A DNA stretch of 64,000 bases from Stromatinia cepivora (GCA_014898415.1 RCTD01000010.1:1612001-1676000), one strand, 5' to 3'; counted from the stretch's first letter, positions 1 through 13,089 are shown. A program made the numbers and translations. Notes: generated from the letters alone by a model not told the origin.

Positions 1-2732
1 GCATAAGGTTGGCCTGAATTTCGAATGGGTGGTAGTAAAATAACTGTGGTAATGATAGCAAGTCCTAAGTCAAATAGGTTTCTCTTATGTTTGTGGAAGT
101 CCCGCCAATCGGAAGCGAATCGCAAACCGATGTCAATTAGCAATAAGAATGTCACCACAACCTCCGAGATGTCGATAAATCTTGCACGAGAGTCTGACAT
201 ATTAGAACTCCGGAAAGCTTGAACTACGAGGCCATAGACAATAATCGAAATCCAGAGCCAATAGGTTTTCTCGTACATCTGCTTTAGCTTACTCACCGGT
301 CGTGGCATATCTGTACTCGGGTCGTGATGATCATCATCGGCGTGGGCAGCGAACGCACTTGCTTTGCCCTCTCCTCTAATAACCAGAAAAGATGAAGTAA
401 TGACGGCTATCAACAAGTTCATAAGCCAGAGCATCATAATGACAATCCCGCCGGCAAAGAAGATTGCGGCTGCAAGATAGTCGGAGTCTGTAGTGTAATA
501 CATGAGGTCGGTAAACGTATTGCCTGTCATGATAACGAATACAAGTTCCAAAGACTGCCCTATGTTGTCGAAGGTTGCTGTACCATTGAATGGAAGTAGG
601 TCGTGAGGAAGCTGAACGCAGTAAGATCCCTCAGGGCACAAGTAACCTTTAGACGAAGTGGCACCAGGGATTAAAGGGTAGAGGGGATTGTCCCCACTGG
701 ATCTCATCCAAGGGTCATGAGACGAGTCGTCCTTGTTAAACTGCCCTCCGCAATATTGAAAGTTATTGATAAATGCTGTGTTATTGCTATTTTGGATATC
801 ATCGGGATCGATCCATACGCACTGACGATCGAGACTTCCTTTAAAACTCTGTATACCGATAATAGCAAACAGCAGCCAGAAGAAGCCGATGAGGAAAGAC
901 ACGTTGAGTAGCAAAGGAGTTGCTTTTTTCAAACTTCGAAGAATTATCTAGGTACTGGTCAGGAGTGCACACGGAAGCGAAAACAATGCATAACTTACAG
1001 CAGTACCGTTCGTAAGTGCAAGCAATCGAAGAATACGTAAGCAACTCAACATGCGGAATATATATAGATGGTAGCTATGTTCCACCCCAAGAAAGCTGAG
1101 GACAAACGCCACCCAATAAGATACAACCGCTACGAAGTCGAGTCGATTGAAAGAATGTCTGAGGAACGCTCTCCTGGCTAATTGCAGTCGCTGAGTTTGC
1201 TCAACAGTGCTGGTGATTGCTTGCATCTGAGCAAAGGTATTGACAATAGGCCGTTGTGTATTTGTAGTTCCCTCAGAAGATGATGCATGTGCTCTTCTGA
1301 CAGATGATTTTCGCTGAGGCGCGAATATGGATCGATACTTATCCACAATTGCCGCTCTAGCTCCACGTTGGCGGTCTATTGTGCTGTATTCAGCTGCATT
1401 GGCGATAAAACCAGACACAATAATACGTGCTATTACTTCCAGGGTGAAAATTGTAAAAAGGCCCAGCAGAGCATAGTCCGTTTTAGAGCCCCAGTCAGAG
1501 CGCCGAGGGTGAGTATATACAGAAGGGGCGGCATCCACGGCAAGGAGAATTGTTTGTATGACAATTAATATTAGAATCGCTGGTTCAGTAACTGGATAAA
1601 CCAAAATATCACAAAGTTTTAATCGAATCTTGTTATCCGGTGAAAATATGCCTAGTGTCTTTCCTCTGAGAGGGTTAGGAGCATCCTGCGCTTGCCATTG
1701 GTCCGTTCCAGGCCCATCCAAAGTTCTTCCGGGAGGTTTTTCAAATGGATGAAGCATAGTACTCGGCCGGTAAGCTGTATCTTCGACATTCGGTTCGTAT
1801 GATCTTCGTGAAGGCATAAATGGTTCCTCGATACTATGTGCCTGTCTTCTAGCACTTTCTTCGATAACTTCAGCTTCACCACTAAGATTAACCACACGTT
1901 GTGACATAGCCCTCACCATCGATCCAGCTCTGGATAGTGCCCCTGCGCTGGACGGAGATCGAGATCTGCGCCCAATGGGTGACAGGTTAGCTCCATAACT
2001 TTGCGATCTCGACCTTGTGCCAAATGATGAGAGACCTGCTTCCGCATGCGGAAGATCATCGCCTAGCCTAGACCCTCTGTAATCTGATCCTGGTGAGTGG
2101 AAGCTGATGGATTGAAAGCTAGATCTATCGTGTCGCTGGCCATCTGGAGTAGTAGGTGGTGCCCCGCTCATGGGTTGAAGGTGGTTCGAATCCGTCAAGG
2201 GTATTTGATCAGAATCGGAAGGAAAATAAGGGTTATCGTTATCCCCCACGTCCTCATAAGAATGTACATAAGGTGTAAGAGAGTGTTGAGATCCAAAAGA
2301 CATGGACCTTTCTCTGGGAGCATGAGATAGACTGATGTCCGGTACGTTCAGGCCAGCGAATCCCAATGCGGCTTGAAAATCTGCGGGGTTTCCCATCGGC
2401 GAGGTAGGTGTTTGTATCTCATCTTCATGTCCTCTCCCAACAGGTGGTTGTAGTCTCAAAGGCACCGCCGAGCCATCTGTTCGCTGTGATCTGTCCATTG
2501 GACTAGGAGAGAAATCTTCTAGCCTTTCATACCCGGTACCGGCATTTATGCTACTACTCATCGGACGAACGCCTCCGCCCGCCAGAAGACCCCTCCCTCG
2601 TGTGTGCCGCCGCGCTTCATCTCCTAAATCTCCTAAATCTGCGGAATCGGGTGGTCGAGTTAAATCTCGTAAAGGTATCGATTGAGGAGGACTTGATGAA
2701 TTATTGGAACCATAGGTATTATTTGGAGGCAT
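1..2732 (-). CDS. CCH1: Cch1-type voltage-gated calcium channel alpha subunit (5' part, runs off the window)
   Basis: This encodes the N-terminal half of the fungal high-affinity plasma-membrane calcium channel, which works with Mid1 to admit Ca2+. The first ATG codon in frame is at 2732; a longer upstream reading would need GTG. Exon 1 is 2732-999, the intron 998-948 (gtaagt...ctag, 51 bp), and exon 2 runs open from 947 to the edge. The join is in frame and continues with ILRSLKKATPLLLN, a typical Cch1 segment. The first roughly 370 residues are Ser/Pro-rich and probably cytosolic and disordered. Membrane segments of domain I follow (TEPAILILIVIQTILLAVDA). The domain I pore region reads VIMTGNTFTDLMYYT, with Asn where animal channels carry the selectivity Glu. 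The start of domain II is reached near position 1. No break is seen. Confidence 0.93.
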
Positions 2733-3862
2733 TATGCCTAATTCCACTCCTTGGAAGCACAGCCAATTATTTCTCTATCTTTTCGAGTCTGCCGTCGGAG
2801 GAATGAATAATTGCGACGGTAGTAATGCGCAAGATGTCCCCCAGGATCAACGACGCGTGGAGCCTACCGTATTACTCTTTAAGTCGTTATCATAATCGCT
2901 AGGATTATATAGTTTTTCCTCAATTCTTTGATAATCTGGAAGTCCCTCAAGTTCTGTGTTATTCGATTACGTTGTATTTTATTTTTATTTTATTTTGTTT
3001 TCTTGGCCATCAAGGTTTGAGGTTGACTTTTTGACTTTTTGACTTCTGTAACCAATTCCTTACACGAGCTTCATAGTTGCACTTGTGCTACAAATAGTAA
3101 GGCTCGGGATACGACAGGGCTAACATCCTATTTTAAAACAGGGCTCTGTGGCTGAGGAGAGGTACCTGGCTGAGGAGAGGTACCGGGCTGAGAGGGGTAC
3201 GGAGTACGGAGTAAGGAGAGCACGGATTCACTATTGACCCGATGTTGGACCACAATAGAAAAGACTCGTATTGCAATATTATAAAGAGGATATAGAAAGT
3301 ATTTGAAGATGATGAATAGGAGTTACAACATGACGTGTAAGTGAATGGGTATTATGCGGACAGACTGAATCATTTGCGCTTGATTGGGTACTTGAAACTC
3401 AAATCTGCGGCGTAGAACAATATAGTAGAAGTAGTTAGTGTGAATGTAAAAGTATAACTATTCTTGAACGTGATTTGTCTAGAACATGATCATCGCTGCT
3501 TAAGCCTCGGAATTCGGTTACTTCGACACCCATTAATTAATTTTATTTATTTATATACATTTCATTGGCCTTTCAGCCTTATGATACCCCATATTACATT
3601 CATCATGAATCAAGGTGAGATCCATTTTTGGTGAAGCGATGAAAGTACATCAAGCGTTTTTCAGATGAACAGGTGTCCCATCATTCTCCTCCCTTGTTCT
3701 CCTAGAGAGGAAAGGTAATATCCTAGTTGAATGTTTCCATAAAGGCAAGACATAGACGACTGCACACCTGGTTACATGGTTCCAAAATACATCATTTAAC
3801 ACATGGGCGAGAGAGGAGCAAGTCGGCTTAACACCAGCTCAGCTAATTCTCATACCTACTCT
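2733..3862. other. Intergenic: CCH1 upstream region and pseudogene downstream region
   Basis: No supported gene was found here. The part next to 2732 should hold the CCH1 promoter and 5' leader. It contains a short T-rich tract (about 2970-3000), a tgacttttTgactttttgactt triplication near 3023-3045 and the three-copy repeat listed separately. The remainder is unremarkable. Confidence 0.6.
3149..3200. repeat. Three-copy direct repeat, 17-18 bp unit
   Basis: Two near-identical copies of ggctgaggagaggtacc lie end to end, followed by a third diverged copy (gggctgagaggggtac). A run of ggagtac units follows directly. It sits about 420 bp upstream of the CCH1 start. Confidence 0.75.
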
Positions 3863-5659
3863 CTATTGCCCTCCACTCTTATGAATATTTAATTGCGGGC
3901 CTTTCCAATTCCAAACCAACAACAGCGTTAAAATCTGAGCCGCCATAAACCCAATCAGAATCTTCAACTGTAAATCATATCCCTGACCAAAAGTCTCCTG
4001 TACCCGACTCCTTAAAGGTTGGTCTAGAGAAGAAATTGTGGAAGTAGATGATAAAACACTATTGAGCTAAGTATCATTGAGTATTTTGGGGAGATGCTTT
4101 GATAAATGATTGTTGAGGGCTGTGGTTACAGGTGCGAGGCCGGGTGTACTTCCTGTCATGCGAAATTGAGCGGTGGCTAGGACATATGTTAGAGGAGAAT
4201 TAATTTAAGAAAAAATTGTAGGTGGGCGAGGCACAAACGCACCTATATATTTCCTGTCAATACAATGTGGATTCATTACCAAAAGTATAGCGAAAGAACT
4301 GCGCCCCCCTAAAGCAATAAGCGCCTCGAAGAAATGAGTCTGTCCGGGTATCTTCCCAGAGGCGGGAATCGTGAGTAACAATCCGACGCCGAGCACTTGT
4401 ATAGCTGTACCGCAGAATAGGAGATAGATAGGAGGCATTTTGGTTTTGCCGATGATTGTGTTTGCAACGATGCTACCAACGGGCACAGCGAGGGTGTGTG
4501 CTATTAATCGATATCCGGCTTGCCGCGGGGAATCTCCGTATACAGCCTGTGCTTTTTGAGGGATCTCAATGGTGATGATTTGAGATGGAATACCGACGAG
4601 GAAGGATGTCCTTGACAATTGAATAATTGTCAGTCACTGGGTCTCACGTGCCGCCGACGTCCATTTCGGAATCGCAAGTTGATCATCTGCATAACTTACA
4701 AAGCTAATCCCATCCACATGCGATTATCTAGTAAAACCCGGGGGAACATAGGTTCTTGAACGCCCTTGCTGCTTCCTACAAACCACTCTCATACGACAAA
4801 TCCCATCCAAAGCAAACCGGATATGGTCAATTGATATAAAACTACTATCTAACGGATACTTTGGCGGGGGAATGAATTCATAGAAGATCGTTAAGGAGAC
4901 TTAGAAAGCGCCAGAGGCTCCGAAACCTTGAAAGGCACGACAAATGATCCTACATATGAAAGATAGGATAATTGGATGCATGTAATCTTTGAAGGGTGGA
5001 ATATGTGAAGACTTACAGTTGTAGCATGGATTGAGCAGCACCACAACCAACCGAAAAGGCAAGGAATATGAAGTTTGTCGCAACATATGTTTATTTTCGA
5101 CCAAAGACATCACTGAGTCATCCTCAAATAATTAGGAATCTTGTAGGTTAAGGTGTTATCCACGAATTCTTGAATTGGAGTTCCCCCCCCCCCCCAATTT
5201 GTTGTCCGACTTGATCTCGATAATCAAGATGAGACCGACATCATAAGAAAGTTAAAGATCAAAAGAATAATTAATTACCTGTGCAGGTAGCGAGATATGC
5301 CGTGATAACCCAAGTAGATTCATTGAAACCGTGAAACTCGTTGCTCATAGTCACAAGTGATGTGCTTACAATGGAGACTTCCATATTCACAAAAACCACA
5401 CTCAACATCATCCTATATTACATTTTATCGATGATTAGTAAAGGCTCTTTCCTTTCTGAGGCTGTCATATCACTTGCGCGAGACTTACAGGATGGAATCT
5501 CCATCCCTTGATATATGTGATCTCTAGACTCTACAAATCGACTTTTTATCCACAGAGCTCTCCCGAGTCGTCGATTTCTCTTCCCCTGATATGTCTTCTT
5601 GAACAGAGCCGGTCTCCAGGTCGGTGACCCTTCATTTGTTTGTCCGATGGAACGGCCAT
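3863..5659 (-). pseudogene. Decayed MFS multidrug transporter (DHA2/toxin-efflux type)
   Basis: Pieces of a 14-helix MFS transporter can be followed in order on the minus strand. They are an acidic N-terminus (5659-5530), then KGWRFHP, the first helix with VNMEVSIVSTSLVTMSNEF and WVITAYLATCT, then DVFGRK, FQGFGASGAF, and at 4618-4255 the SFLVGIPSQIITIEIPQKAQ region. A C-terminal helix and tail end at the TAG at 3863. The GT...AG introns are still recognisable between them. The reading is broken by at least two frameshifts in the first exon (near 5645 and 5530). It also has in-frame stops directly after DVFGRK, after FGASGAF and in the C-terminal part (after ILNDT). Each stop could come from a CAA or CAG codon by C-to-T change. 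A 13-C run lies in one intron (5183-5195). It is not expected to be functional. Confidence 0.8.
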
Positions 5660-5760
5660 CTCGGAATGGCAAAGTTCTGCTAGTACAGCGAGAAATTCAA
5701 GGAGATGGGGAAATTTTGAGCACAGCTAAATTCAGTGTTATCTATGCATAAAGTGGCTGA

Positions 5761-6480
5761 TCAAAGTGTAGACAGCATCAATTGATTTTCGAACAAAGGC
5801 ATGGCCATTGAACTTTGGCTTCGCAATTTTTTCAAGTCAAAAATTCCAACCGTTGGAACATTTCCTAACGAGAAAGGTTGCAATAATATTACGTCTTTCA
5901 ATATACAGCTGTAAGATTTGCTTATCATCACTTGCAAGGTAAGATGCGGCGAGAAATGTGTTGGAATGAAGTTGGATTGAAAGGCACGAATACTCGAAGC
6001 GATTCCTGATAAGAGTGATCGAAAGACTTGTTGATACGCAGGGATGATTTGAGGACTCTTTCCGAAAGATTCCACTGAGAATACCTCGAAAATCCTTAAG
6101 ATGTATCCTCAAACGACTTGAGAGGGGCCAGCCCTCCGGTGATCGCGATATTCACTCGAATTGATGATCGGTACCCGAATTTGGAATTACCACATACAAC
6201 TAACTGTTGGTGGAGGTCTGATACAGATGAGAGGAGCCGAGGATTCAGAGATGCTTCCTTAGAGTTTGTTAGACATTCCATTATGAAGGCTTCTGAGTCC
6301 ATATCCCGCCCATGTTGCGAAAGTGTCCCCACTATGAAAGAGAGGTTGAATTCCACGATGCGTACCTACTGAAACCATATTCACACACTCTCCTTCGATC
6401 CTCAAGCAATCATAGTCTGCCTCCACGGCTGGGCTCCCAGAGGGACTTCCGGAGGGGCAGCGAAGGCGTGGTTCTGCCAA
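5761..6480 (-). pseudogene. Degenerate coding-like ORFs, family not recognised
   Basis: Three minus-strand open frames overlap here in different phases: 6480-6259, 6356-6096 and 6075-5761. Their composition looks protein-like, for example FNLSFIVGTLSQHGRDMDSE and RIFEVFSVESFGKSPQIIPA. No single frame or clear intron joins them, so frameshifts are likely. I do not recognise the family. It lies between the MFS and aldehyde dehydrogenase pseudogenes on the same strand and may be part of the same decayed block. It could also be chance open frames. Confidence 0.3.
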
Positions 6481-6753
6481 ATATGAATGAATATCATGAA
6501 TACGTATTTATTATATCATGACGAAAGTTCTTATACTCCCTCTACCGATTTTACGTTAGTGGTGGTCTAGATTGGAATCATTGTGGAACTTGTGGTACAT
6601 GATGGCAGAATTTGGACAAAGGCGGCGACTTAAGTTAACCTTACACCCAAGAAATCAATATCAATCAATCAATAATACTCATGTGACATAATTCCATTCC
6701 AAGTCAGCTTGAGTATTCAATTACACCACTATTCTCTCATATATCTAGCGGCC

Positions 6754-8325
6754 TCAATCATCCCAAGTCACTGATTTTGCAATTAAAAACTCCTCCATCC
6801 CAAGGACGGTATTGAATCTACCCCAACCACTCTTTTTCACACCTCCTATTGGCAAAGCAGGCTCATCTCGAACACTCATACTATTGATGTGAACAGCCCT
6901 ATAATTGATATCATTAGCAATATTCTCACAAGTGTGAGTTCCTTGGAAAAACTCACCCAGACTCTAATTGCTTTGCGATGGCAAAACCTTTTCGCAAATC
7001 TTGAGTAAACACGGCTGCTGATAGCCCATACTCAGTATTATTTGCCATTTCTATAGCTTCTTCATCAGACTTGGCGATTCTGTATGCTACCACAGGCCCG
7101 AAGTTTTCATCACGCCATAATGGCATGTCTTCTTTTATATCTCCAATGATCATGGGCGTGAAAATTACTGGAGATGATCCATTAGTTTCCTTTGGCTGTA
7201 ACTGCTCAGTACCTCCAAGAAGACTGGAAGCTCCTTCTGATAAAGCTTTTGAGACCATCCCCTGCAATCGAGCTTTTGCGGCATCGTTAACAACAAGTGG
7301 TGGATCAGGTGCCGATGATGCGATAGCAGAAAAAGTTGCTTTCAAAATCTCCAAGAATTTGTCTGCTATATCGGCGTGAATTATTATTCGATCTGTCGAC
7401 ATGCAAATCTGACCAGAATGCAAAACACCTCCGAGAATAACATTCCATGGCAGCTTTTTGTAAATCAGCATCGGCACATACGATCGCACTGTTCTTTCCC
7501 CCAAGCTCTATCAAACATGGTTTGAGGTTCTCTCCGCAAGTACGAGCGATATTGCTGCCTACTTCTGTGCTTCCTGTAAAATTTATCTTCCTCACTGCTG
7601 GATGTCTTATTACGGCGTTTGTGACCGTTGCACCGTGGTTTGATTTGGCATAAATAATGTTTAGAACACCTGCTGGCAGACCCGCATCGTGGAATACTTT
7701 TCCTAGTGCCCAATAACATCTTGGTGTCAATTCGGAGCCTTTGAGCACTGTTGTGTTTCCCGTTGCAATCGCGGTGGCTGCCGCGCGCATGCCTAATGCA
7801 AACGGGGCATTGCTTTTGAGTCGGATTAGCTGTGAAAATGTCGATCGACGTCGGAAAAACTTACAAAGGTGCAATTCCTAATATCACTCCATATGGTTCT
7901 TTCCAGATCATAGCGCTCTGTCCATCACCTGCAACTGTAGGAACACTACTAGTCACCAAGGGAATGTGACTTGCAATATCTCGCAGGATTGACACAGCAG
8001 TAGGAAGAATCCATCCTTAGACAGGCCCTACCGCTCCGCCCACTTCTATTTACATGATATTTCCATATTCTATTATCCGACTCTCCAAGAGATCCACCGC
8101 TTTAAAGAGTAGTTTCTGCTTCTCCAAAGGTTTAACCTTGGACCAGGAAGGAAAAGCTTTCTTTGCAATTTCGACAGCTCGAATTGCATCTTCAGAGCTT
8201 GCTGATGCTGCTCTCCAGCAGACTTTACCAGTTGTTGCGCTCACGACATCGAATGTACTGCTGCCATTCTCTTCTTTCCCGTCAATGATTAAGGGAATCA
8301 CGAGATCTGGTTTGGATTCAGCCAT
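6754..8325 (-). pseudogene. Decayed NAD(P)+-dependent aldehyde dehydrogenase
   Basis: The fragments cover a full ALDH of the salicylaldehyde/vanillin dehydrogenase-like type. From the ATG at 8325 the N-terminal substrate and cofactor region reads to 8050. There follow the cofactor region ending VILGIAP, then MRAAATAIATGNTTVLKGSE, the catalytic Glu segment (LIELGGKNS), the catalytic Cys segment (LHSGQICMSTDR), FGPVVAYR, and a last exon (GGVKKSGWGRFN) ending at 6754. Introns lie near 7865-7815 and 6950-6895. Breaks are an in-frame TAA after EYGNIM (about 8050), a second TAA before GWILPTAV (about 8018) and a frameshift near 7455 between the Glu and Cys segments. Both catalytic residues survive, so decay looks fairly recent. 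A 39-bp intron could hide both stops but would be unusually short and would delete a conserved stretch. Confidence 0.85.
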
Positions 8326-9088
8326 ATTGCGTATGAATTTGCAGAATTAGAGGTCTCTTGAAATTGGAGGTACTTGAGTTCGCAGGTAGGAACCCACGGC
8401 TTAAGAACGATTATCGTACTTGGAAGGTGGGGTGCTTCATGCGAGGTTGTGGCTCAGCAGTTGGTACTTGTTGGTTTATCCATGGCTCAATCATGCATAT
8501 GCATAATAGGATGATATAATCATATTTGAATGGTAAGGTTACACTACATATTGCCCTGTATATCGCAGGGGCGCAAGCGGTAACGAGATGCGATGTGTTC
8601 CCGAAAGGTTTTGTATTTGTCGCCTTAATTCTTGTTGGATTTTACTAGGTAAGCGCATTTGTTTAATCCATAGTGTCTGCCCAGTATTTGAGGTCACAGT
8701 TCGCAAAGATGGATAAGAACAAGTTCAATTCTCAACTGATTTAGAAGCGGTTTTCTGAGGCTTCGCAACGTGGTTTACCAATGTTCTTGTTAGTTTGGTG
8801 ATGAGTGTTCCCGATGATTTAAGATTGACAACAAAAGCAAATTCACGACTAGTTTAGTCTCTGGAGACTCTATTCATATATTACCTCTCATGTTCGTCCT
8901 CTGATTCCAGTAATGTTTTCTTTTTTATAGAGAACACAATTGTCAGTCACAAATCGTGCTCGACCTCTTTTAGAATCTTGTGATGCCTATCATCTAGTGA
9001 TACCCCGTAAAATACAAAAGCCCTGCAGGGTTTTGTCTCATATTTCCCCTTCTTCATCATTCCATGGCCTCCCCCCCTCAACCTGCAC
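8326..9088. other. Intergenic, no gene seen
   Basis: No convincing exon was found on either strand. The region separates the ALDH pseudogene start from the 3' end of the UstYa-like gene, so it should hold the former ALDH promoter and a 3' UTR. Confidence 0.55.
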
Positions 9089-10112
9089 CTAAGCAATTCC
9101 CTCACCCGTCCCATTAGCCCACTTCTCTGCCCACCCCTTCACATCCTCAAAACTCCTACAAACCCTCTCACTCCCCCATCCCGTCGTATCATCCGTCACC
9201 GGATCAACATATTCCAGATTCGTATCCGCGGCACACATTATCGCACGACGTAAATAGTCGAAACAATGCTTTTGATGCGCGGTTTCAATATGTGTATGAG
9301 CGGCTTTTTGCTCGAGGTATGGATCTGGGGGTGCACCGGCTGCGCGCGCGATTTGGTAGTGCAGGTCGTAGTAAGAGGTGCGGAGACCGTGCTGGGGAAA
9401 GTGTTAATGGTGTTGCAAGATTGGGGATTAGAAAACGAGGAAGGGAGATAGGTGAGGTATTAAAGGAAAGGGGGAAGTACCAGACAGTGCAGTTGATGGA
9501 ATACTGAGACACTCTTTACAATTGGTGCTATCTCAGGTCGATAGATGAATCCTCTACCCACTACAAATTGTCAGTTTGACCAAAAAGAATACTTATATGG
9601 ATGTATATAAATACTAACCCGGCATTAAAGATCCCCAAGCAGCTTCCGACTCCGGCGTCGGTTTCATCGAGAATGTGGTATTAGGATACCAAGTTTCTTT
9701 TGTTGATCCAGGAGGTACTGTATTTCGCACTTATCAGCCAATATCCAATACCCAATCCACTACCATCTCTATGCTCAACCTAACACCAAAATAGCACATC
9801 ATACGTCACCGCACGCGCCATCCAATCCCCAAGTTCTCATGCCAAAACCCTACTCAATTATAACGTACCTAATAACCCCAATTTCCTCTCCATCCTCGGA
9901 TACCTCCGTCCAACAGCAGCTCCAACCCCAAAAGACATCAGGGATAAAAACATCACGATAAGTATCTGTACCCATCCTTTATTTCGTAATGGGGTTCGAA
10001 TACTTTCTCTTGTTATAGCTGCATGTTTGTTGTTCTGGGTATCCACTTCATCTTTCCCTGCGCGCAATTCTTCGTAGCCGGCAGGACTACGTGGGCTGAG
10101 TGGCAGTGGCAT
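9089..10112 (-). CDS. UstYa-like (DUF3328) oxidase-family protein
   Basis: Four exons join in frame: 10112-9869, 9717-9619, 9560-9481 and 9391-9089, giving about 241 residues. The order of features is that of the UstYa/DUF3328 family: a cytosolic N-terminus, one membrane segment near residues 47-68 (WVQILIVMFLSLMSFGVGAA), then WGSLMP-VGRGFI, and the two diagnostic HxxHC motifs (HQLHC and HQKHC). Characterised members act in ustiloxin, cyclochlorotine and related pathways, where they oxidise or cyclise peptide or polyketide substrates. The start at 10112 is the only ATG before the membrane segment. No stop or frameshift was found, unlike the neighbouring ALDH and MFS. No precursor-peptide gene with Kex2-type repeats is visible nearby, so its substrate is unknown. 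Confidence 0.85.
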
Positions 10113-11874
10113 TTTGATATATCTTCTGCGCTTGGGCTTGAACTATTTCTCTTGTTCTCTCTCTCCCTTTCTCAAATTTCGGGAATAGTGTTTAGGAAGT
10201 GGAAAATTCCTGAGGACCGCAGTCCAACTACTCGTTCGTTCAATAACAATCCTAGATACAAAATATCTTCAAAATCTCACACCAGCAATAATTTTATGAA
10301 TCGATGTCGTGATGTAAGCCAAGTGCATCAAGTATGCCAAGTACAAATATTCAATTGGGATATTCTCAAGCAGTGTTGAGAAGCCCAACAAAGGATCTTT
10401 TCGATGCATGGTTTATTATTCGTAGATGCTGGGTTTGACAAAGGGGGTTTTGGTATAATTTCCAGATATGGGCTTCAATAGGAAATTGAGAGGTTTTATT
10501 GGATGGGGTTTGGATGTTAGAACATTGGAGCTGATAGTTTTGGTGGTAACCGTGGCTCGGGTATGGATAGGAGGGAATGCGGTTCAGTGCTTTTTGTATA
10601 CTAACCATCAGGAGAAGTCGGCGGGTGGTGGATGTAATTTTACCTACTAGATACTATCTTATAGTCTGATAAGTCCTCAATATATGTATGATAGCGCAAA
10701 TAATCAATCAGACCCCCAAAATTACTGGCTGAAAAAAAGAACAGCGTACATACCGAGTACAATTCAAAAATTCCACATCTCCCCACCAAAGCATCCGTAA
10801 CACAAATACAAAGGGGCTTCGCTAGAAACCTCGTGTTACAAGCACACGTGAGATGAGCATCAAAGTACCCAATTCGAAAATCTAACTCGAAAAACCACCA
10901 CATTGGTGCGCGGAACCGTCGATTTCTGCACGGACTAATAAGCCGCTAGGTAGCCAGGCGGCAATACCCACCACATGTTCCAGGTAGTTTCTAAGCTTCG
11001 ATCATATCGCCCATCTGCCTACCAAGTCCTTTTACCACGTCTGCCTACCCTACCACACCATCCAGATTCTAAATTCGCTTCCTCCGAATCTTCTCCAGCT
11101 CACCAACAAGCAGTTTAAATTCTTTGTCCCAATCACATCATGATCAAGTGACTTATCGCCAACAAACGACATGATTGGTTGATCCCCTCCTCCAGAACAA
11201 AGAACAGGGAGTTCTCGAAAACTTTTGTTGCATGTCTGAATCTCAGCGCGAGTTTATGAACTTGTATCTTAATGCGCCGTATGAGTCTGGCTATCTTTGC
11301 CTCCATTTCCTCTCCTGCCAATCATGTCCCATTAATTCTATTATTGTTGCCTCCCACTCACTTTTACTTAACGCCTCCTTACCAATCATACCTCATCTCT
11401 CGCCCCTCCCACCCGGATACTGGTGTCGTTACTTCATGCGCAGTTCGCAGTTTGCATTTCGCAACCTAATCCAGCCTAACCCAACCCAGTCTCCCCAACC
11501 TCACTCACATCTCCCCTCAAAGAAAATTCCCTCCGCATCCTCGTCCCTTCCCAAACAGACCGAACCCGTCCTATCTCGTATACTTCAAAACTAGCCCAAC
11601 GGTAACTTCCACCAGCATCCTCCTCATTTCTAACCTCTAACCACTGACCACTCACATCTCCTTTGTCCTTCTTCCACCTAACCTCACTCTAACCTCAAAC
11701 ATCACTAACAGCCTCGGTTCCTGACGCTAGAACACTTCGCATTCCACACTAACGTTCAAACTTGCACTAATAAGTAGATATATAGATGAATATAGATGAA
11801 TGTCATCGGTAATTCCCTCGATCACTCATTATCAAATCAGGAAGGGGTAGATACATCTTCCATCTCATTTCCAT

Positions 11875-11934
11875 CCATTTTCATCCATCTACATCCCAAC
11901 TCATCCATTTTCATCCATCTACATCCCAACTCAT
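11875..11934. repeat. 30-bp tandem duplication
   Basis: The 30-bp unit beginning ccattttcatccatctacat is present twice in tandem without a mismatch. It lies in the pyrimidine-rich upstream region of the HMG-box gene. Confidence 0.9.
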
Positions 11935-13089
11935 CTCATCTCATCGAAGTATCAGTAACCAATCACCTACTTCTCTCGCCCCATCCCTCATTCCCCCTTC
12001 TAAACCCCATCCTAGCGTTCGAATTTCCAATCCAAAGATTCCGCGAATACGGTACTCGAAAACTCGAAAGTACTCAAACCATTTATATATTTTCTAGCTC
12101 GGCGACTAGAAATTCCCTCATCTCCTCTCTTTCTTTGTTCTCTCGGAAGTCATCCGCCACTCATCCATCCTACGTGCTACTCTTCCAGAAATTCAATTTC
12201 TCGTGTGATATGAGATTTAAGATAAACGACACGGCGACTACATCGTACATAGATGGCCTTAGGCGTATTCGTATACATGTGGTAGCGGAATGAAATCAAG
12301 ATATTGAGGTGTTGGTTTCCGTAGTTCTTTAGTTCGTGGTTCGTACCCCGTAGAGCTCTCACCACTTCCCCACGATATCCTCTTCCCTTCTCATCCCTCC
12401 TACGGTATACATAACTTCCATCATCTCGATATCCACCCCCCATCCCATCCATCAACACTTCACACAAATCTGGTCCCCATACCATTTCATCTTGTATCAT
12501 ATCACATTCCGTTCCCCTCATCCCTCATCTCTTCCCCTCTTCTCTTTCCCTCCCCTCTTCCCCTTCTCTCTCACACCCCTCTTGGCACATCGAATTTCTT
12601 TATCCCAAACAAATGCGAGAGTTCACTAGTGCAATACTGTGCTAACATCGTATGTAAAAATGGCGTGATATCTGTGAATAGTGAAATTCTTCTAAATCCA
12701 GCCTTGTCCATTTTCCCCTAATATTCTCTTCTCATCAGCAGATCCTCTACTCTCTTTCTGTTTTCCTTCTTCGATGAGGAGAAGTGAGGCGAGACGAGGT
12801 GATGATATTTCATTTTCCATCTATCGCGCAAGTAATTGGTAATCGAGCATTTGGCATATGCCGTTTCGAATCGAATCGATGATCGATGTATCGCTGTCTG
12901 CCACCTCATTCGCCAGAGAACACCCCTCAACTAAACACCCTCTTTCCAATCTCCAACTTCCAACAGACACTCAACTCAACTCTGCAATCGGGAATTATCG
13001 GACGTCCATACAAGTTCGACAACCCTCCTCCCCGAAAGACGGTGAGTCCGCATCCTCCCTCCCAGGAAGAACCTCGCAATTTATTTTCC

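Noticed and set aside
10366..10608. Minus-strand 80-codon ORF
   Set aside because: No splice-consistent neighbours and no protein features; likely chance.
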